A stretch of 60,681 nt of DNA from Planctomycetota bacterium (GTDB taxonomy: Bacteria > Planctomycetota > B15-G4): positions 1-60,681 of the forward strand of contig JAJDEO010000018.1 in assembly GCA_029259745.1 (NCBI GenBank). The letters run 5' to 3'. Shown piece by piece: positions 34,501-42,736 of this stretch. Each line of letters begins with the position of its first letter. Within the stretch, counting starts at the first letter, position 1. Position numbers and translations under genes: made by a program. The notes beneath the pieces were generated by a model. The model was not told where the DNA came from, did no database searches, and saw only the letters and a list, made by a program, of their open reading frames with translations.

Positions 34501-35089
34501 CGCACTCGTGCCCTCGCCATCAGCGCGCCTGTGTGCCGTGATCCCGCTGACCGGCGCGCGGTTCCCGAGCAGGCTCTCCACGGGCGAGGTTGTTGTGCAC
34601 GGGCTCGACGACCACACGACGATGTCGCTCGAGGGGCTCGGCGTCGGGTTCCGCGACGTCAAGCGTGCCACGATCTCCGCCGATGACCGCTGGCTCGCCG
34701 CGCACGTCTTCCGCCCCGCGCCCGTCGACGAACTCGAGGCCGGCGACGACTGGTTCAGCGGGCTCTGGGACCTCGCTGCCGACGGCGCGCTCGTCGCAAG
34801 TCGTCCGAGTGTGAGCACGATCGGCGCGTCTGCTTCGGCGTATGTCGACGACCGCTGGCTGGCCGTCGCGGGCGTGCACGGCGACGTGGCGCTCTACGAT
34901 CTCGCATCGCCTTCCGATGACGCCTGGCTGACGTGGCGAGCGCTCGACGACGACGTCGTCCCGCGTCTCGCGTCTGCCGCCGGAAGCCTGATCGCCTGGC
35001 CGCCGGGGGCACCCGAACGCGCACGGCGCTTCGACGTCACGCGCCTCTACGACGACCTCGCCGCCCGCGGCCTCGCCGCATCGCGCTGA
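31586..35089 (+). CDS. Serine/threonine protein kinase with transmembrane segment and propeller-like sensor
   Basis: A 1167-residue protein. After a short helical N-terminus, a Hanks-type kinase domain spans about 77-350: glycine loop GRGGQG (83-88), ATP lysine K105 (ALKVL), HRDVKPANIL with D209, and DFG at 227-229. The activation loop leads to YMAPERL. All key catalytic residues are present, so activity is likely. One membrane segment at about 374-392 is followed by some 775 residues of WD40-like repeated beta-strand blades (YGLRTVDVASGEELARL and similar), presumably on the outer side. This is the classic sensor-kinase layout of planctomycetes. The GTG start is weakly supported. Its stop is 72 bases from a convergent gene. 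Confidence 0.93.
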   Translation: MDDPIEARLVHEALHRLAEDARSGQLGSVDDYVAAFPAIAERVRAEYADLMSDRASGSAGDEAGAVPIDGTCVGPYRIQRELGRGGQGVVYLAEDVRHGRRVALKVLPTPLGLQSARVRREIDAIARLDHPGLCVVYDAGEADGRAYVAMRHVQGEALDVRVREWSAVGKSGVASGSRGRSDVVERVELIEKVARALHAAHEVGVTHRDVKPANILVRDDGDPVLLDFGLARLDDSEPNLTRSGELVGTLPYMAPERLAGGAGDTPVGDVWSLGVTLYEVLAAKRPFEGPTLDAVARRIERDEPTDLRRLAAAVPRDLAVIVATALSKDPFRRYPTAAAFADDLERWRAGRPIDARPVGPLGRVVRWARRNPAAAALGVVLVVALIAALLAANRLSDLAERESRANELAQQRLESEGRARQLAQAMLTRGSFDQARLELRAGHGPRAAELADRATSTWTLLGERSDDGNDSDLDVAFENLPTPAEMRGLHAELAGVIDIRPLHVVQRSTFSSGALSADASVLVQGWINADMSSYGLRTVDVASGEELARLTDYDLMSTRFALAVTNDGNWCVAPRRDLSALGLWSLRTGRCEAWLDVPTEVVDLEQGGSWKLAFADDGTAVVGVLTSQQGRDAVVVWRHGIASEIWRDPARSRLPYAPADSLTLPTIAPESVDLAAIDSDAWFALTPDRQEIFTPGAVGTVTRRNLVTGHVESWNVPNDITIGAHVPGLDALLVASPSGRVSLVTAGRTLTEFNLGIGLRRVLGVHPERPIVAVVDTDLALRLVHLHTGEQLARVGSALEETQNVDELRFTPEGAQLVSHPSRGATTVWSLDLERGWRGTPLARPAVGALSWAWSASGTEVAEIHDGVAIARAVDGAATRLDEALWTTVDASDGAWVLTDAEAGRAARVAWPRDDTPTLSVHIGDERELIAAVALTNGLRVFARASGGVFVGDATVDDPTLHWHALETPDACALVPSPSARLCAVIPLTGARFPSRLSTGEVVVHGLDDHTTMSLEGLGVGFRDVKRATISADDRWLAAHVFRPAPVDELEAGDDWFSGLWDLAADGALVASRPSVSTIGASASAYVDDRWLAVAGVHGDVALYDLASPSDDAWLTWRALDDDVVPRLASAAGSLIAWPPGAPERARRFDVTRLYDDLAARGLAASR

Positions 35090-35099
35090 GCTGCGAATG

Positions 35100-35135
35100 G
35101 GCCGCGACGGCCGAGAAGTCTCGGTCGCCGCGGCC
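35100..35135. terminator. Long hairpin between the kinase and TIG-protein genes
   Basis: A near-perfect 16-base-pair stem (35100-35115 with 35120-35135), with one G-T wobble and one A-C mismatch, begins eleven bases after the kinase stop. A convergent gene lies beyond it. There is no T-tract. Confidence 0.65.
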
Positions 35136-35161
35136 GCTCAACATCCGCCTCCCGCCTCGCG

Positions 35162-36673
35162 TCAGGAGCCGGCAATCAGTACCCAGCGCGTGCAGAACTC
35201 CCCGCTGATCGTCTGGACGAGCAGCTCGCCTTCGACGACCGCCTGCACCGTGCCGGTGACGGTCCCGGTCAGCCAACCCGAGTTCGCGCTGTCTTTGTCG
35301 TTCGAGACGATCGTGACCGCGACTGTGGGCATCAGCGTCTTCGGATCGATCGCCGCGCCCCACTGCGAGTTGTCGGTGAGCGACAGCGTGAACGACTGGA
35401 GGGTGTTGGCCCCGAGGATGTTCTCGAGGACCGCGGGACCCTGCGTGCGCGGGTCGTAGCTCGAGAGCCACGTGATGCCCTCGATCAGCGGTCCGCCGGG
35501 ATCGCCGAACGCCGAGTTGCCGACGCCGAACGCCGAGCCGCCGATGGCGGGCGTGACGACCGTGTCGCCGCGTCCGAAGTCGAAACCACCCGTGATCGAG
35601 GTGCTCAACGTGCCGCCCGGCTCGCACTCACCGACGGGCAGCGGCGGCTCTACGGTCGGCGAGACGATCGTGCCGAAGACCTCAGTGGTGGCAGGGCCGT
35701 CGCCGGTCAACTTCTCGAGTGTGCCGCAGACCGCGAGCACGATCTCCTCGGCATCGAGGTCGATCGAGACGACGTCGATCGACCACCCGCTGTCGGGCGA
35801 GAACCAGGCCGAGTCGGCACCCTTGATCGTCTCGGTGTAGACGATCCGGGCCGGGTCGCTGTTGAAGCTGTCGCCTTCCTCGATGTCTTCGAGGTTGGCG
35901 GGGATCGTCACGGCGAGCACGCGCGGGCTCTTCTTGCTGCCACCGAGAGCTGCAACGTCGAACGAAGATGTCGCCAGGTCGATGTCGATCGAAGTGAACT
36001 TGGGCTTCAGCGGTTTGAGGTCGCTGAGCGTGATCTTCGTGTCGATCTTCTTGGAGGGCACGACGCCGTCGGCGTCGGGGATCGAGATCGCGTTCTTCAG
36101 GATGCCGTCGCCGAGTGGTGTCTTGACGACGAGCGGCCACGTGCCGGCGGCCACCTTCGGGACGCGGATCGTCATCGTCGTGATGCCGTCGACGTCGGGT
36201 TCACCCGTGGCCACGATCTTGGCCTTCTTGCCGGCGATGAATGCGAAGTAGCGCTTCGTGCCGAGGTTGTCGACGCGCACGTCGACCTCATCGTTCGGCG
36301 CTGCGGTGCCGGGCGTGACATCGAGCGGCTCGGGCGGCGCGGCGGTGAATGTCTCGACCGACTCGCCGACGAGGTCCTTCTTGTCCTTGAAGGCGATCGT
36401 GAAGGTGCCTGGCACGGCCTTCTTCACTTCGATCTGCATCGAAGTCGGCGACTCGCTGCCCTTCACGGCGCGCAGCTTCGTCTTCTTGACGGCCTCGCCG
36501 TCGGCCACGAGCACGGGCTTGAGCTTCTTGGCGTCGAGGCCAGTGCCTTCGATGGTGAGGATCGTGCCCATCGCTCCCTCAGAGGGAGTGATCGACGTGA
36601 CGGACTGTCCGAGTGCGGGAGTCGCGGTGAGCGCGACCGCGACGAGCGGCGCGAGGAGCGAGGTGAGTTTCAT
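35162..36673 (-). CDS. Exported IPT/TIG-like domain protein
   Basis: The 503-residue protein has a signal peptide (LLAPLVAVALTATPALGQ) followed by a TIG-like immunoglobulin fold with ITPSEGAMGTILTIEGTGL (about 22-40). More beta-rich domains follow, including a second TIG-like copy near DVTPGTAAPNDEVDVRVDNLG. The C-terminal third has Gly/Asn-rich strands. No catalytic motif is visible. It is likely a secreted or surface binding protein. ATG 36673 is chosen for the signal peptide and a GGAA upstream. It lies 289 bases downstream of the ECF sigma factor on the same strand, so regulation by that sigma is possible but not shown. That gap holds no other gene I can support. Confidence 0.78.
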   Translation of the reverse strand: MKLTSLLAPLVAVALTATPALGQSVTSITPSEGAMGTILTIEGTGLDAKKLKPVLVADGEAVKKTKLRAVKGSESPTSMQIEVKKAVPGTFTIAFKDKKDLVGESVETFTAAPPEPLDVTPGTAAPNDEVDVRVDNLGTKRYFAFIAGKKAKIVATGEPDVDGITTMTIRVPKVAAGTWPLVVKTPLGDGILKNAISIPDADGVVPSKKIDTKITLSDLKPLKPKFTSIDIDLATSSFDVAALGGSKKSPRVLAVTIPANLEDIEEGDSFNSDPARIVYTETIKGADSAWFSPDSGWSIDVVSIDLDAEEIVLAVCGTLEKLTGDGPATTEVFGTIVSPTVEPPLPVGECEPGGTLSTSITGGFDFGRGDTVVTPAIGGSAFGVGNSAFGDPGGPLIEGITWLSSYDPRTQGPAVLENILGANTLQSFTLSLTDNSQWGAAIDPKTLMPTVAVTIVSNDKDSANSGWLTGTVTGTVQAVVEGELLVQTISGEFCTRWVLIAGS

Positions 36674-36962
36674 GTTGGTGTTCCGGTTCAAGCGCGAGGG
36701 AACCCTGCGTAGCCGCGGGGTCTATCAGGCCGCTGAAGAAGTCATCCACCCACGCTGCACGCGCTCGAGGACGCGTCAGTTCGCGCGGAAGCCGCGACGA
36801 ATCCATCGATTCGCCTGCGTTTCGGCGCTGCCCGACGCGTGCTCGATCACGCACATCGCGGGCGGAGCACTCCTTCAACAACCTGCTGTGAGGGGCTTTG
36901 CCCTCCTTCCGCCGAACGGGACACGAAACTCCGAGATTCCCGATCCGAGGCGCAATCGGGCT

Positions 36963-37556
36963 TCAGTCGGCGTCCCAGAGCGTGCGCGCCGACGGCAGCG
37001 TCGAGAGGCGCTCGCGCAGGCGCAGCCAGCGCTTCTTGGCCGTTTCCTCGGGGACGTCGAGCAGCCGTCCGACGTCGCGGTGGGAGAGGCCCTCGAGCCC
37101 GCGATACATGAGCAGGCGGCGCTCGTCGTCGTCGAGCTCCTCGAGGCGGCGGACGAAGGTCGCGAGGCCTTCATCGCGTGCCACACGGCGGCTGATCGTG
37201 GTGGCTTCGTCGGGGACGCGGTGGGCGCGGCTGGCGAGGGGCTCGGCCTGGTCGCCGCGCGCGTGGCGGCGAGCGGTCGTCCGCAGGAGCATCTGGACGA
37301 CATTGTGGGCGACGCCGAAGAGCCAGCTGCGGAAGGGCGCGCGCTCGGGGTCGAACGTCGGGAAGCTGCGGTAGGCCTGGACGCAGGCTTCCTGCACGAG
37401 GTCGTCGGCGTCGATGACGGATGAAAGCACGCCACGCACCTGGAGGCGCGACCACGCGTGCAGCGCGGGTGCGATGGGCGCGTACAGACGAGCGAAATCG
37501 GTGTGCGTGGCCGAGTCGCTGTCCTGCCCGGGATCATCGGGGGCCGAAGACGACAT
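36963..37556 (-). CDS. ECF-type RNA polymerase sigma factor
   Basis: The 197-residue protein has sigma region 2 with DADDLVQEACVQAYRSF (about 49-65) and PFRSWLFGVAHNVV, and region 4 with LEELDDDERRLLMYRGLEGLSHRDVGRLLDVPEETAKKR (in parts, about 138-176) including the helix-turn-helix. This is a standard small extracytoplasmic-function sigma. No anti-sigma gene is adjacent on the same strand; the linker between regions 2 and 4 is longer than usual and Arg-rich. The nearest co-directional gene is the secreted TIG protein. A broken run of in-frame extension upstream was rejected. Confidence 0.9.
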   Translation of the reverse strand: MSSSAPDDPGQDSDSATHTDFARLYAPIAPALHAWSRLQVRGVLSSVIDADDLVQEACVQAYRSFPTFDPERAPFRSWLFGVAHNVVQMLLRTTARRHARGDQAEPLASRAHRVPDEATTISRRVARDEGLATFVRRLEELDDDERRLLMYRGLEGLSHRDVGRLLDVPEETAKKRWLRLRERLSTLPSARTLWDAD

Positions 37557-37776
37557 CGTCCCATCCTAACCCGGGCTCTTCAGGGACGATCTGCTGTGGT
37601 GGCCTCTGGCTCCTTCTTCGGCTCCTTCTTCGCGGCCTTGAAGCGACGTGTGTGGTCCTTACGTCAAAAACGGGTCGGAAACGTCGCGTTGGCTCGCCAG
37701 CACGTCCCCGCTGCGACCGCGCGACGGTCCCATTGGCAGCGCGGGCGAGACCGACGGCCGGGTCTGTCTCCGTGAC

Positions 37777-39333
37777 ATGCCGAGCCGCATGAGTGGATTG
37801 ATTGCCCCGCGAACGGCCGCGGATGTGGATGATCGGACGTCAGACCCTCGGAGTTCCGCTCGCGTGTTGGACATCAGCGACTTCCTCTTGGGCGCACTGA
37901 GCTACACGCTCGTCGTCGCCATGGTGCTGCTCGTGCTCATCCGAAAGCGCGAGCCGTCGGCGGCGCTCGGGTGGGGCGTGACGGTCGTGGCACTGCCTGT
38001 GGTCGGCGCGGCGCTGTTCCTGTTCTTCGGTCTCAACGCCCTTCCACGGCGACTGCGCAACAAGCGTGCGCACCGCGACGACTACGCCGAACCGAACTGC
38101 GTCGACGACGTCTGCGAGATGCCCGAAGTCGCCGAGCCGGTGAGTTCGGTGGCCCGCTCGGTGGCGCGCGTGTCGGCAGCTCTGGGCGAACCGCCATCGA
38201 TCGGCGGCAACGACGTCGAGATTCTCGAACTCGGTGAAGAAGCCTTCGACGAGATCTTCGAGGCCATCCGTGGCGCGCGTCACCACATCCACATCGAGAA
38301 GTTCATCTTCAAGATCGACAAGCTCGGCGCACCGTTGCTCGAGCTGCTCGTCGCGAAGGCACGCGCAGGAATCGAGGTGCGCGTCATCGTCGACGCCGTC
38401 GGCACTCCGCGCAGTTCGCGGTTGTTCACCGAGCTCCGTGTCGCCGGCGGTGAAGGCTCCGTGTTCATGCCGATGCTGCCCTTCGGAACGCGCCCGCTCT
38501 CGTGGCTCAAGCGCTTCCGCCCGAATCTCCGCAACCATCGCAAGATCATCGTCGTGGATGGCGAAGTCGGGTTCGTCGGTGGGCTCAACGTGGGCGAGGA
38601 GTATCTCGGCGGCGTGCTGCGCACGGCGCAGGGCAACGACTGGTGTGACCTGCACGTGCGCATCTCCGGGCCGGCGGTTTCCTCGATCCAGAAGGTGTTC
38701 GCCGAAGATTGGGACTTCTGCACGCGCGAGCGTCTCGAGGGCCAGGACTACTTCCCGGCTGTGACTGACGTCATGCGCGGCACGTCGCGTGTCGGCATTC
38801 TCAGCGGTGGCCCGGACCGCGACGTCAATCCGATCCGCAAGGCGATCATGCTCGCGATCAACGACGCCGAGGAGCGGGTCGTGATCGCGAGTCCGTACGT
38901 CGTGCCCGACGCGGGTCTCCGCGACGCGCTCAAGCTCGCGGCGCTCTGCGGTGTCGAGGTGTCGATCGTGACGCAGAGTTGGCCGCCCGAGCAGATCACG
39001 ACGTATCTCTGCGGGTCCTACTTCTACCGCGAGCTGCTCGATGCCGGCGTGCGCATCTTCGAATACCTTCCCGGCATGATCCACGCGAAGGCCGTCGTGG
39101 TGGACAACGTCTGGGCGATCGTCGGGTCGGCGAACTTCGACAACCGTTCCTTGCACCTGAACTTCGAGATCATGGCCGTGCTCGAGACGGCGAGCGACGT
39201 TGCCGTCGTCTCCGAACGCCTCGACAGCGTGCTCGAGGACAGCTGCGAAGTCACGCCCGAGGCGTACGAGGCTCGGTCGTGGAAGCGTCAGCTCGGCGAG
39301 TCGCTGGCGCGCTTGCTTGCACCGGTGCTCTAG
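37777..39333 (+). CDS. Cardiolipin synthase-like phospholipase D family protein
   Basis: The roughly 518-residue protein has two hydrophobic N-terminal segments (LLGALSYTLVVAMVLLVLI and GVTVVALPVVGAALFLFFG) and then two HKD motifs: H254/K256 in NHRKIIVVDG and H436/K438 in HAKAVVVDN. Each is followed by the expected GSANFD-type or GG segment, so both catalytic halves look intact. This matches cardiolipin synthases of the PLD family. It would condense two phosphatidylglycerols in the membrane. The start is uncertain: ATG 37777 or 37789 gives an unusual 30-residue polar lead, while GTG 37864 begins near the first membrane segment. Confidence 0.87.
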   Translation: MPSRMSGLIAPRTAADVDDRTSDPRSSARVLDISDFLLGALSYTLVVAMVLLVLIRKREPSAALGWGVTVVALPVVGAALFLFFGLNALPRRLRNKRAHRDDYAEPNCVDDVCEMPEVAEPVSSVARSVARVSAALGEPPSIGGNDVEILELGEEAFDEIFEAIRGARHHIHIEKFIFKIDKLGAPLLELLVAKARAGIEVRVIVDAVGTPRSSRLFTELRVAGGEGSVFMPMLPFGTRPLSWLKRFRPNLRNHRKIIVVDGEVGFVGGLNVGEEYLGGVLRTAQGNDWCDLHVRISGPAVSSIQKVFAEDWDFCTRERLEGQDYFPAVTDVMRGTSRVGILSGGPDRDVNPIRKAIMLAINDAEERVVIASPYVVPDAGLRDALKLAALCGVEVSIVTQSWPPEQITTYLCGSYFYRELLDAGVRIFEYLPGMIHAKAVVVDNVWAIVGSANFDNRSLHLNFEIMAVLETASDVAVVSERLDSVLEDSCEVTPEAYEARSWKRQLGESLARLLAPVL

Positions 39334-39443
39334 TGGTGTGATTCACTCGGCGTACGGCGAGCACCCAGTCGTCCGCAACGCACCGGCCATCCGAAGCAGT
39401 TCTTCAACACACCACGGATTTCGCCGACCTGCCGAAAGATGCC

Positions 39444-39476
39444 GTGTCTCCTTGTCCTGGAGACGCAATTTGCGTC
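39444..39476. terminator. Two overlapping stem-loops between convergent genes
   Basis: One stem pairs 39444-39451 with 39459-39466; a second pairs GACGCA (39462-39467) with TGCGTC (39471-39476) and is followed by ATTTGTTT. They share bases 39462-39466, so they exclude each other. The second stem with its T-rich tail looks like an intrinsic terminator for the upstream plus-strand gene. It lies about 110 bases past that stop codon, in a less GC-rich pocket. Confidence 0.5.
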
Positions 39477-39542
39477 ATTTGTTTCGCGCCCTCCTCGCCG
39501 CTGGCTGTGTTGCTACGCCTTGCCAGCTAATCTCGCGAACTT

Positions 39543-40652
39543 TCAGCGGCGCGACACGTACCAGGCGTACATCTCGATCCAGTGCTCGGGTGCTGCGAGG
39601 TCCTCGGGTGCGAGGCGATCGCCGAAGCGCTCGGCGAGTTCTTCGAGCGGGTCGTGTAAGGGACGCGTGCGAACCCAGACCTTCCACTCGCGCTCGAGCA
39701 ACTCGAAGTCGATGTCTGCGTCCGCGAAGACCTCACGCGTCGCCGTCTCGGGGTCGATGCCATCGATGAGGCCCTTGAGGATCGCAGGGACGATCGCACG
39801 CCGCCGGGGCTCTTCGTGATGCACGAGGAAGTGCGTGAATGCCCACGACATCGCGTAGGCGAGCTGCGGGTCGCGAGCGAAGTCGCGCGCATCGAAGTAG
39901 ATGAGCGCGCGCAACGCGATCGTGTCGCGCTCGATCACGGCGCGCCGGACGTCGCGCAGGCGATGGACATTGAGTTGCTCGGCGTCGAGCGGTGCCGGAG
40001 CGTCGCTGCCGAGCGGACGCGCGGGCGCGAAGACGTCGGCGAGTCCTTCGTCGAGCCAGAGCGGGATGGGGCGTCCGTTGCTGACGGCATTGAAGTAGAG
40101 GTGCCAGACCTCGTGGCCGAGTGAGTCGGCGAGGTCGTGGACATACGCGTCCGTGATGTCCTCGAAGAGCGTCTCGATGGCCGCGCGCTCGTCAGGCATG
40201 AGGACGACACTCGCGCGCGGAGCAAAGCGGATGCGCGCGGGGATGTCGCGCTGGGCGAGGAGCCGGCCGCCGTCGTAGGCGACGATCTCGGGCACGGACA
40301 GGTCTGCGTAGGCGAGGACGCCGGGCACGCGCCGCCCGTAGTTCTCGAACGAGGTCTGGTCCTCGAAGAGCTTCACCACAAGGTTGCGCGGGGCGTGACG
40401 GGCCGGGAGCACGGACGCGTAGAGGCCCACCATGGCCTCGACGTGCTCCACGAGCCGGTTCGTCTTGGCTTGCGAGATCTGGCTCTGCACGTGCAGGCGG
40501 TCGGTCTCGACGATATTCCAGCCCTCCGGCCCTTCGCGCGGCTTCCAGGCACCGGGCGCAACCAGCTCGTCCGCCTCGAATGTCGCATCCGCGAGCACCA
40601 GGGCCGCCGCGAGGGCCACGGCGCCGATGGGCTTGAAAGGCATGAAGTGCAC
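39543..40652 (-). CDS. Exported gluzincin-type metalloprotease
   Basis: The roughly 369-residue protein has a signal-like N-terminus (GAVALAAALVLADATFEADE). The gluzincin zinc motif LGHEVWHLYF (H180, E181, H184) is followed by WLDEGLAD, which supplies the third ligand glutamate, as in peptidase MA-like/M1-type families. It is likely a periplasmic peptidase, substrate unknown. GTG 40652 is preferred because AGGAG lies seven bases upstream; ATG 40643 is next, and a longer in-frame ATG at 40685 would place the signal deeper. It is divergent from speA, with about 92 bases between the starts. Confidence 0.82.
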   Translation of the reverse strand: MHFMPFKPIGAVALAAALVLADATFEADELVAPGAWKPREGPEGWNIVETDRLHVQSQISQAKTNRLVEHVEAMVGLYASVLPARHAPRNLVVKLFEDQTSFENYGRRVPGVLAYADLSVPEIVAYDGGRLLAQRDIPARIRFAPRASVVLMPDERAAIETLFEDITDAYVHDLADSLGHEVWHLYFNAVSNGRPIPLWLDEGLADVFAPARPLGSDAPAPLDAEQLNVHRLRDVRRAVIERDTIALRALIYFDARDFARDPQLAYAMSWAFTHFLVHHEEPRRRAIVPAILKGLIDGIDPETATREVFADADIDFELLEREWKVWVRTRPLHDPLEELAERFGDRLAPEDLAAPEHWIEMYAWYVSRR

Positions 40653-40744
40653 GAACGGGCTCCTGGAGGCGAGCGTGAAGGGCATTTCCGAGGCTACAAT
40701 CCGCGGTTCGCCGACCGGCGAGACAACCCTTCGGATGTGACGTG

Positions 40745-42736
40745 ATGTCGAACGCAGAGCAAGCCGGCTGGACAAGTGAACGCAGCGCCGAGTTGTACAA
40801 CCTCGACGGCTGGGGGCAACCGTACTTCGATGTGACGCCGCGCGGCGATCTGATCGTACGGCCAAGTGGTGATGACGGGCCGGCGGTCGAGCTGCGTGAC
40901 GTCATCGCAGCGGCGCGCGCGGAAGGATCGTCGCTGCCGCTGTTGCTGCGTTTCGACGGCATCCTGCGGCATCGCGTCGACGCGCTCTACGGGGCGTTCC
41001 AGGCGGCGCGTCGCGAAGGCGGTTACGAAGGGCGCTATCGCCCCGTGTATCCGATCAAGGTCAACCAGCAACGCCACGTCGTCGAGAAACTGCTCGAGGC
41101 CGGTCGACATGTCGGACTCGGACTCGAGGTGGGCTCGAAGCCCGAGCTGATGGCAGTCGTCGCGCTGCTCGATCGTCCGAGTTTGATGATCTGCAACGGC
41201 TACAAGGACGAGACCTACCTCGAGATGGCGTGCCTTGCGACGCGACTCGGTCACGAAGTCGTCATCGTGATCGAGAAGCCGTCGGAGGTGGAGACGGTGC
41301 GGCGCGTCGTCGAGCGCGAAGGTCGGGAGGCGGCGCCGTGGCTCGGGATCCGTGCGCGCATGGCTGTGCGCGGAGCCGGGCGCTGGGAGCGGTCGTCGGG
41401 CGACGGCGCGAAGTTCGGCTTGGCGGCCGGAGAGATCGTCGATGCCATCCGGCGACTCGAAGAGGTGGGCTTGCTCGACAGGTTGCGCCTGTTGCACTTT
41501 CACATCGGGAGCCAGATCGGCGGGATCCAGCCCGTCAAGGCCGCGCTCAAGGAAGCGGGACGACTGTATGTCGAGATGGTGAAACTCGGCTGTCCGATGA
41601 ACGTGTTCGACGTCGGCGGTGGCTTGGCCGTCGACTACGAGGGTTCGCGCGGCGCGGGCGGCTCGTCGCGCAGCTACTCCGAGCAGGAGTACGCGAACGA
41701 CGTCGTTTGGCACATCAAGGCGGCTTGCGACAAGGCGGGCTTGCCGGTGCCCGATATCGTCACGGAGTCGGGGCGCGCGTTGGTCGCGCACCACGCGATG
41801 CTTGCCGTGGACGTGGTGGGGGCATCGAGTCTCTCACGCGCGGGCATGGTCGGGCGTGCAAGCGACGACGAACACGAACTCGTCACGCAGATGCGCGACA
41901 ACGTCGAGCATCTCTCGCGCCGCACGATGCTCGAGGTCTATCACGATGCCGTGGCGCTGCGCGACGAGATGCTGACGCGCTTCGGCCTCGGCCTCGTCGA
42001 CCTCGAAACCCGCGCCCACTGCGAGAGCCTCTTCTACGCGACGCTCGATCACGTGGCGCGCCTGTCGCGCACGTTCGATTTCATCCCCGACGAACTCACG
42101 TCGCTCCGCTCGATCCTCGCCGACACCTACTTCTGCAACTTCTCGGTGTTCCAGTCGGTGCCCGATCACTGGGCGATCCGGCAGGTTTTTCCCGTGCTGC
42201 CGATTCAGCGCCTCAACGAGCGCCCCACGGTCAGTGCCGTGTTGGGTGACATGACCTGCGACAGCGATGGTCGCATGGATCTCTTCCAGGAACGCGGGAC
42301 ACACGGCGTCTTGTCGGTGCATCCATTGCGCCGCGACGAACCGTACGTGATCGGTGTCTTCCTCGTCGGCGCGTACCAGGAAATCCTCGGCGACTTGCAC
42401 AACCTGTTCGGTGACACCGACGCCGTGCATGTCGAGGTCGACCCCGATGGGACGATCAGCATCGACCACAGCATCACCGGTGAGTGCGTGGCCGAGGTGC
42501 TGGAGTACGTGCAGTACGACGAGGCGTGGCTTGTCGAACGATACGAGGCACTGCTCGCGCGGCTCGTCGAGTCGGGCGGGCTGACAGAGGACGAATCGGC
42601 CGAGGTTCGCACCGATCTGTTCGCCTATCTGCGCTCGATGACATACCTGACGCATCGCTCGGTGAAAGTTGCACGCGCCGACGACCTTGCCACCGAGCGA
42701 CTGCAGGACGAGGCGATCGGCGAGTCGAGATCGTGA
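40745..42736 (+). CDS. speA: Biosynthetic arginine decarboxylase
   Basis: The 663-residue protein converts arginine to agmatine and CO2, the first step of the agmatine route to polyamines. It is a PLP fold III enzyme: PIKVNQQRHVVEKLLEAG with the PLP lysine in YPIKVNQ (about 104), GLEVGSKPELM, KFGLAAGEI, LHFHIGSQIGGI, DVGGGLAVDYEG and the C-terminal QSVPDHWAI region. Length is typical of SpeA (about 630-660). ATG 40745 follows a GTG at 40742. A TACAAT box at 40695-40700 could be a -10 element. Its stop overlaps the adenosine deaminase start. Confidence 0.96.
   Translation: MSNAEQAGWTSERSAELYNLDGWGQPYFDVTPRGDLIVRPSGDDGPAVELRDVIAAARAEGSSLPLLLRFDGILRHRVDALYGAFQAARREGGYEGRYRPVYPIKVNQQRHVVEKLLEAGRHVGLGLEVGSKPELMAVVALLDRPSLMICNGYKDETYLEMACLATRLGHEVVIVIEKPSEVETVRRVVEREGREAAPWLGIRARMAVRGAGRWERSSGDGAKFGLAAGEIVDAIRRLEEVGLLDRLRLLHFHIGSQIGGIQPVKAALKEAGRLYVEMVKLGCPMNVFDVGGGLAVDYEGSRGAGGSSRSYSEQEYANDVVWHIKAACDKAGLPVPDIVTESGRALVAHHAMLAVDVVGASSLSRAGMVGRASDDEHELVTQMRDNVEHLSRRTMLEVYHDAVALRDEMLTRFGLGLVDLETRAHCESLFYATLDHVARLSRTFDFIPDELTSLRSILADTYFCNFSVFQSVPDHWAIRQVFPVLPIQRLNERPTVSAVLGDMTCDSDGRMDLFQERGTHGVLSVHPLRRDEPYVIGVFLVGAYQEILGDLHNLFGDTDAVHVEVDPDGTISIDHSITGECVAEVLEYVQYDEAWLVERYEALLARLVESGGLTEDESAEVRTDLFAYLRSMTYLTHRSVKVARADDLATERLQDEAIGESRS

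Noticed and set aside
36674..36962. Possible small gene between the sigma factor and the TIG-protein gene
   Set aside because: The one long frame on the minus strand is Arg-rich, lacks a ribosome site and continues into the TIG gene out of frame; no protein feature.
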